Positions 4,649-6,293 of a stretch of DNA of 6,293 nucleotides are shown piece by piece. The stretch spans positions 1-6,293 of the forward strand of contig CALLME010000142.1 of the NCBI GenBank assembly GCA_938007945.1. The letters run 5' to 3'. The DNA comes from an uncultured Caulobacterales bacterium (GTDB lineage Bacteria > Pseudomonadota > Alphaproteobacteria > Caulobacterales > Maricaulaceae). Position 1 is the stretch's first letter. The number at the start of each line of letters is the position of its first letter. A program made the position numbers and the translations under genes. The notes under the pieces were generated by a model that ran no database searches, was not told the origin of the DNA, and saw nothing but the letters and a program-made list of their open reading frames with translations.

Positions 4649-6293
4649 ACGACATTTTGAGGGGTGCGCAGGCATTTTGCAGCCATATTTTGCTATCTCC
4701 AGAAATACGTGACCCGATTTCCTCTAAGACTCGCGCATGATATCGGTTCACGTAAGCGATGTCAGAATCAGACAGCAAACTTGTTACTATCAAAGCCGCA
4801 TTAAACGGCGCGAGGGTGAGGGTTGTAAAGCCTAGCATGTCTCGCTCGCCGCCTGGGATTGATGAGGGTTCGTGTACGAATTGCAGATTCTCGATGCGAA
4901 TGCCGTAAGCGCCCGTTTTGTAAAATCCAGGCTCATTAGAGACAATCATTCCAGGCCTGAGCGCTACGGAATTGGGCGTCTTGGCGATACGTTGCGGCCC
5001 TTCATGCACGCCTAAATAGACGCCAACGCCGTGCCCCGTACCGTGGTCATAATCCAGCCCGCTGTTCCACAGCGCGGCGCGGGCGAGTACGTCAAGTTGA
5101 TGCCCTGAAGTCCCTTCGGGAAAGCGTATCGTCGCCAGCGCGATATGGCCTTTCAGGACAAGCGTGTAATGACGCCGCATCTCTTCTGTCGGCTCACCAA
5201 TCGGAACCGTGCGTGTAACATCCGTCGTGCCGTCGATATATTGTCCGCCGCTATCGACGAGATAGAGTGAGTTTTTGGCGAGTGTCACATTGGTCGCCTC
5301 AGACACGCGGTAATGTACGATAGCGCCGTTACTGCCTGCACCCGAGATGGTCTCAAAACTTAAATCCGTGAGGGCACCGAGGTCGTGGCGAAATCTTTCG
5401 AGCATCCGCGCGGCGGAGATTTCTGTCTCATTACCAGATTGCGCGGTTGTATCGAGCCAGTGCAGAAATTTCACAAGCGCAACCGCATCGCGGCGATGCG
5501 CGTCTTGCGTGGCGGCGATTTCTGCTGCGTTCTTACAAGCTTTGGGTATGGCGACGGGGTCGTCAGTAAATACGACCTTCGCGCCCGCTGCGTTCAATTT
5601 ATCCGAATACCATGCCGCCGCCGTGTTTGGGTCTATATTGATTTTTTGACCTGCAAGAGCTTTCAATGCGGTTTCTATATCATCCTCATCATGCACAGAG
5701 ACGCGATTACCAAGATGGGCGTGAATTTCTGGGCTGAGTTTATCTTTGTGGATAAAGAGCTGGACCTGTCCTTCATCGTCAATCAACGCCGTAGAGAGGG
5801 GTAGGGGCGTGCACATCACGTCGCGCCCGCGAATGTTTAAAAGCCACGCGATAGAGGCCGGGGCTGTAATGACCGCCCGCGAAAGGCCACTATTTTTCAA
5901 ACTTTGTCCGATGCGCGCACATTTCTCGTCCAGACTTTCGCCTGCATATTTAAGAGGTTGGGTGATAACTTTTGTGAGTGGGGGGTCGGGACGGTCAGCC
6001 CAAGCCTTGTCAATCGGGTTTTGCTTCACTGCAATGAGTGTGCCGCCTGCCTTATTGACGGCCGCCTTTAGCGTTTTCACACCGCGTACACTGTGCAGCC
6101 GTGGGTCATAGCCAATACGCTCGCCTTTGCCCACATTTGCGAGGAGCCAAGTCGTTTGCCCGCTCTCTTCGACACGGTGAAACTCAAACAGCGCGTCATC
6201 AACTTGCGCCGCAACTTGTAGCGTATAGCGTCCGTCCACAAACATAGCCGCTTTATCGCGGGTCACGACAGCCGCGCCCGCAGACCCCGTAAA
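4647..6293 (-). CDS. pepP: Xaa-Pro aminopeptidase, M24 family, long three-domain form; 5' end cut by window
   Basis: A dinuclear-metal aminopeptidase that removes an N-terminal residue preceding proline, probably in the cytoplasm. The frame stays open from the GTG at 6266 to the right edge and reads FTGSAGAAV before TRDKAAMFVDGRYTLQ. This is a conserved internal stretch of the family, so that GTG is not the start and some tens of residues lie outside. Counting from the GTG codon: first creatinase-like domain to about 100, a second to about 250, catalytic domain about 255-475, and a C-terminal extension (GFTTLTLAPFNAALI...YHARVLEEIG). Metal ligands are D338 and D349 in LVDSGGQYIDGTTDVTRT, H412 in HGTGHGVG, E445 in SNEPGFY and E459 in GIRIENL. 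Accessory histidines are H318 (VHYR) and H421 (HEGP). Spacings match eukaryotic aminopeptidase P1, so it should be active. The long form differs from the shorter E. coli PepP, so the symbol is by function only. Confidence 0.92.
   Translation of the reverse strand, partial: FTGSAGAAVVTRDKAAMFVDGRYTLQVAAQVDDALFEFHRVEESGQTTWLLANVGKGERIGYDPRLHSVRGVKTLKAAVNKAGGTLIAVKQNPIDKAWADRPDPPLTKVITQPLKYAGESLDEKCARIGQSLKNSGLSRAVITAPASIAWLLNIRGRDVMCTPLPLSTALIDDEGQVQLFIHKDKLSPEIHAHLGNRVSVHDEDDIETALKALAGQKINIDPNTAAAWYSDKLNAAGAKVVFTDDPVAIPKACKNAAEIAATQDAHRRDAVALVKFLHWLDTTAQSGNETEISAARMLERFRHDLGALTDLSFETISGAGSNGAIVHYRVSEATNVTLAKNSLYLVDSGGQYIDGTTDVTRTVPIGEPTEEMRRHYTLVLKGHIALATIRFPEGTSGHQLDVLARAALWNSGLDYDHGTGHGVGVYLGVHEGPQRIAKTPNSVALRPGMIVSNEPGFYKTGAYGIRIENLQFVHEPSSIPGGERDMLGFTTLTLAPFNAALIVTSLLSDSDIAYVNRYHARVLEEIGSRISGDSKIWLQNACAPLKMS

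Noticed and set aside
5385..5804. Open frame of 139 codons on the plus strand inside the Xaa-Pro aminopeptidase gene, and a neighbour at 5746-6111.
   Set aside because: They lie fully antisense to a gene with complete family motifs, have no recognisable domain, and are cysteine- and arginine-rich in the way shadow frames usually are.
6264..6266. GTG as a true start of the Xaa-Pro aminopeptidase.
   Set aside because: The frame continues without a stop to the window edge and encodes the conserved FTGSAG stretch, so the gene is cut by the window and starts further upstream.

Overview
This is an ordinary-looking stretch of bacterial chromosome with five protein genes. The first and last run off the window edges. 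There are no RNA genes, insertion sequences or CRISPR arrays that I can see. Base composition is mixed, about half G+C by eye. The best taxonomic clue is a vertebrate-type N-acetylglutamate synthase fused to an amino-acid-kinase-like domain. Established knowledge places this architecture in Xanthomonadales and in marine Alphaproteobacteria such as Maricaulis and Parvularcula. Together with the style of the other proteins, I infer an alphaproteobacterium near the Maricaulales/Parvularculales, with moderate confidence.

Layout: (1) Bases 2-2147, rightward: an M20 deacetylase of the ArgE type, most like the N-acetylcitrulline deacetylases, followed 25 bp later by the N-acetylglutamate synthase gene. 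They look like the end of an arginine-biosynthesis operon that begins left of the window. (2) Bases 2178-3224, leftward: a family 2 glycosyltransferase that meets the arginine genes tail to tail. (3) Bases 3225-3343: an AT-rich divergent promoter region. (4) Bases 3344-4471, rightward: a cytosolic-carboxypeptidase-like M14 zinc peptidase with all catalytic residues. (5) Bases 4472-4646: a convergent spacer packed with inverted repeats, including a perfect 20-bp palindrome between two T7 runs. (6) Bases 4647-6293, leftward: a long-form Xaa-Pro aminopeptidase of family M24 that continues past the right edge.

The two arginine genes belong together: the synthase makes N-acetylglutamate and the deacetylase removes the acetyl group later in the pathway. 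The two peptidases may both serve cytoplasmic peptide turnover, but they face each other and nothing shows co-regulation. The glycosyltransferase has no partner in view.

The most notable observation is that the synthase has a shortened kinase domain that has lost its recognisable ATP- and substrate-binding motifs, while its acetyltransferase domain is intact. It appears to be a bifunctional synthase/kinase that has become a synthase only. The second is the run of hairpins between the two peptidase genes. I saw no clear sign of a wholly new system such as a defence island.
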